Source: CBDCYS01 sp965224215 (GTDB lineage: Bacteria > Acidobacteriota > Terriglobia > Bryobacterales > UBA6623). From it: a stretch of 64,000 bases of DNA. Position 1 is the first letter of the stretch, and each line of letters starts with the position of its first letter. The notes under the pieces are model-generated. The model ran no database searches and was not told the origin of the DNA. It saw only the letters and a program-made list of their open reading frames with translations. Made by a program: the position numbers and the translations under genes. Shown here piece by piece: positions 63,537 through 64,000 of this stretch. The stretch is taken from contig CBDCYS010000053.1 in the NCBI GenBank assembly GCA_965224215.1, positions 62,001 through 126,000 on the forward strand. The letters are read 5' to 3'.

Positions 63537-64000
63537 CTAGTTCTCTGACCGCTTGATAGTTGGTCTTTTATAGCCGAACTTGCGGCGTGCGGTTTTGCGG
63601 TCGAAACGCCAGTCGATCTTCACTCGCTCACGATTGACCCGGCGGTTCCAGGCAGCCGCTTCGCGTCGCAGCGTCGCCAGGTCCGGGATGCGTCGCTTGC
63701 CCAAACATTGCCTGGAGAAGCGTCCGATCTCGATCTCCGCCTGGTTCAGCCAACTGCCGTGCTTCGGCGTGTAGTGCGGCGTGAAGCAGTCCCAAATCTC
63801 CCCGCCGAATTCCTCGCCGGCCACCCGCAGACCCTTCACCAGGCGGTCCTGGGCGGTGCCAAAGCTGCGCTCGACGCGGCCTTTGGCCTGCGGCGAATAG
63901 GCCGTGATCGATTCGATGTCCAGCTCCTGGAGCGCCCGCCCGATCTGCGTGGGAGGCCAGAGCTTGGGGTCCTCGCCGGCGCTGTTTTTGGGCGTGTTGA
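63537..64000 (-). CDS. Chimeric transposase C-terminal part, runs off the window
   Basis: The minus-strand frame enters from the right edge with DDE-integrase-like text (ALQELDIESITAYSPQAKGR, then VERSFGTAQDRLV). It then switches to an IS630-like end (FTPHYTPKHGSWLNQAEIEI, with the catalytic glutamate in AEIEI). The two parts belong to different transposase families, so this is a natural fusion or a recombination product in one open frame. The N-terminal catalytic residues lie outside the window. No terminal repeats are visible here. Confidence 0.75.
   Translation of the reverse strand, partial: NTPKNSAGEDPKLWPPTQIGRALQELDIESITAYSPQAKGRVERSFGTAQDRLVKGLRVAGEEFGGEIWDCFTPHYTPKHGSWLNQAEIEIGRFSRQCLGKRRIPDLATLRREAAAWNRRVNRERVKIDWRFDRKTARRKFGYKRPTIKRSEN

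Overview
The window reads as a chromosomal segment of an Acidobacteriota bacterium, most likely near Bryobacterales/Solibacterales. This is an inference from gene content, without a database search. The pointers are a Planctomycete-type cytochrome/DUF1549/DUF1553 protein near a DUF1501 protein, several Tat-exported proteins, Ser/Thr kinases ending in a PD40 propeller, a glycine-rich TPR lipoprotein-like protein, and a sucC-sucD-ndk operon. No rRNA, tRNA or CRISPR array was seen.

Layout. 1-9.4 kb: a broken surface protein (Kelch/Ig-like) and a cytochrome c/copper-monooxygenase-like gene meet at an internally deleted IS1380 copy. A secretin, a methyltransferase and a damaged GT4-GT2 glycosyltransferase follow. 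The last is fused to a sodium:alanine symporter fragment that carries an IS1595-type MITE with a clean 9-bp target duplication. 9.5-15.7 kb: a kinase gene is split by a two-gene cassette (glycosyltransferase-TPR-dioxygenase and an FAD oxidoreductase), is flanked by 136-bp direct repeats, and is followed by a second kinase remnant and a frameshifted GntR regulator. 15.7-24.2 kb: a complete IS1380, a PIG-L deacetylase, a CarF/TMEM189 plasmanylethanolamine desaturase homologue, an inverted and broken integrase, an NHL-repeat protein and repeat-rich DNA. 24.2-36.9 kb: secreted cytochrome/DUF1549/DUF1553/DUF1501 degradation-type genes, an IS4 element with 9-bp target duplications, and a toxin-antitoxin cluster (hicB-like, phd-like, brnTA). 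37-44 kb: a PDZ protein, Gfo/Idh/MocA oxidoreductase, amidohydrolase, DNA polymerase IV, a TIM-barrel isomerase-like protein and acylphosphatase. 44-48 kb: an IS110 remnant, a peroxiredoxin with an in-frame UGA at its catalytic position, and a TPR gene broken by IS200/IS605. 48-57 kb: core metabolism (lysR, leuA, ndk-sucD-sucC, trpD), a RiPP-leader-like small gene between trpD and a duplicated trpD fragment, DUF488 and a sodium:solute symporter. 57-64 kb: a complete IS1595 with 8-bp target duplications, an OmpA-family protein, a PD40 fusion, a CoA-binding protein, family-4 uracil-DNA glycosylase and a chimeric transposase running off the right edge.

The strongest candidate for an overlooked biological feature is the peroxiredoxin at 45372-45893. 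The reading frame is intact on both sides of a single UGA that sits exactly where the peroxidatic cysteine belongs. A 7-bp hairpin with a loop like that of known bacterial SECIS elements follows 16 nt downstream. This is the signature of a selenocysteine peroxiredoxin that ordinary gene calling would split in two.

The window is unusually rich in mobile-element insertions, gene fragments and one-base frameshifts at G/C runs. Several clearly reflect real evolution (target duplications, a 10-bp tandem duplication, inserted ISs). The isolated homopolymer indels could also be assembly errors, and the two cases are kept apart in the entries.
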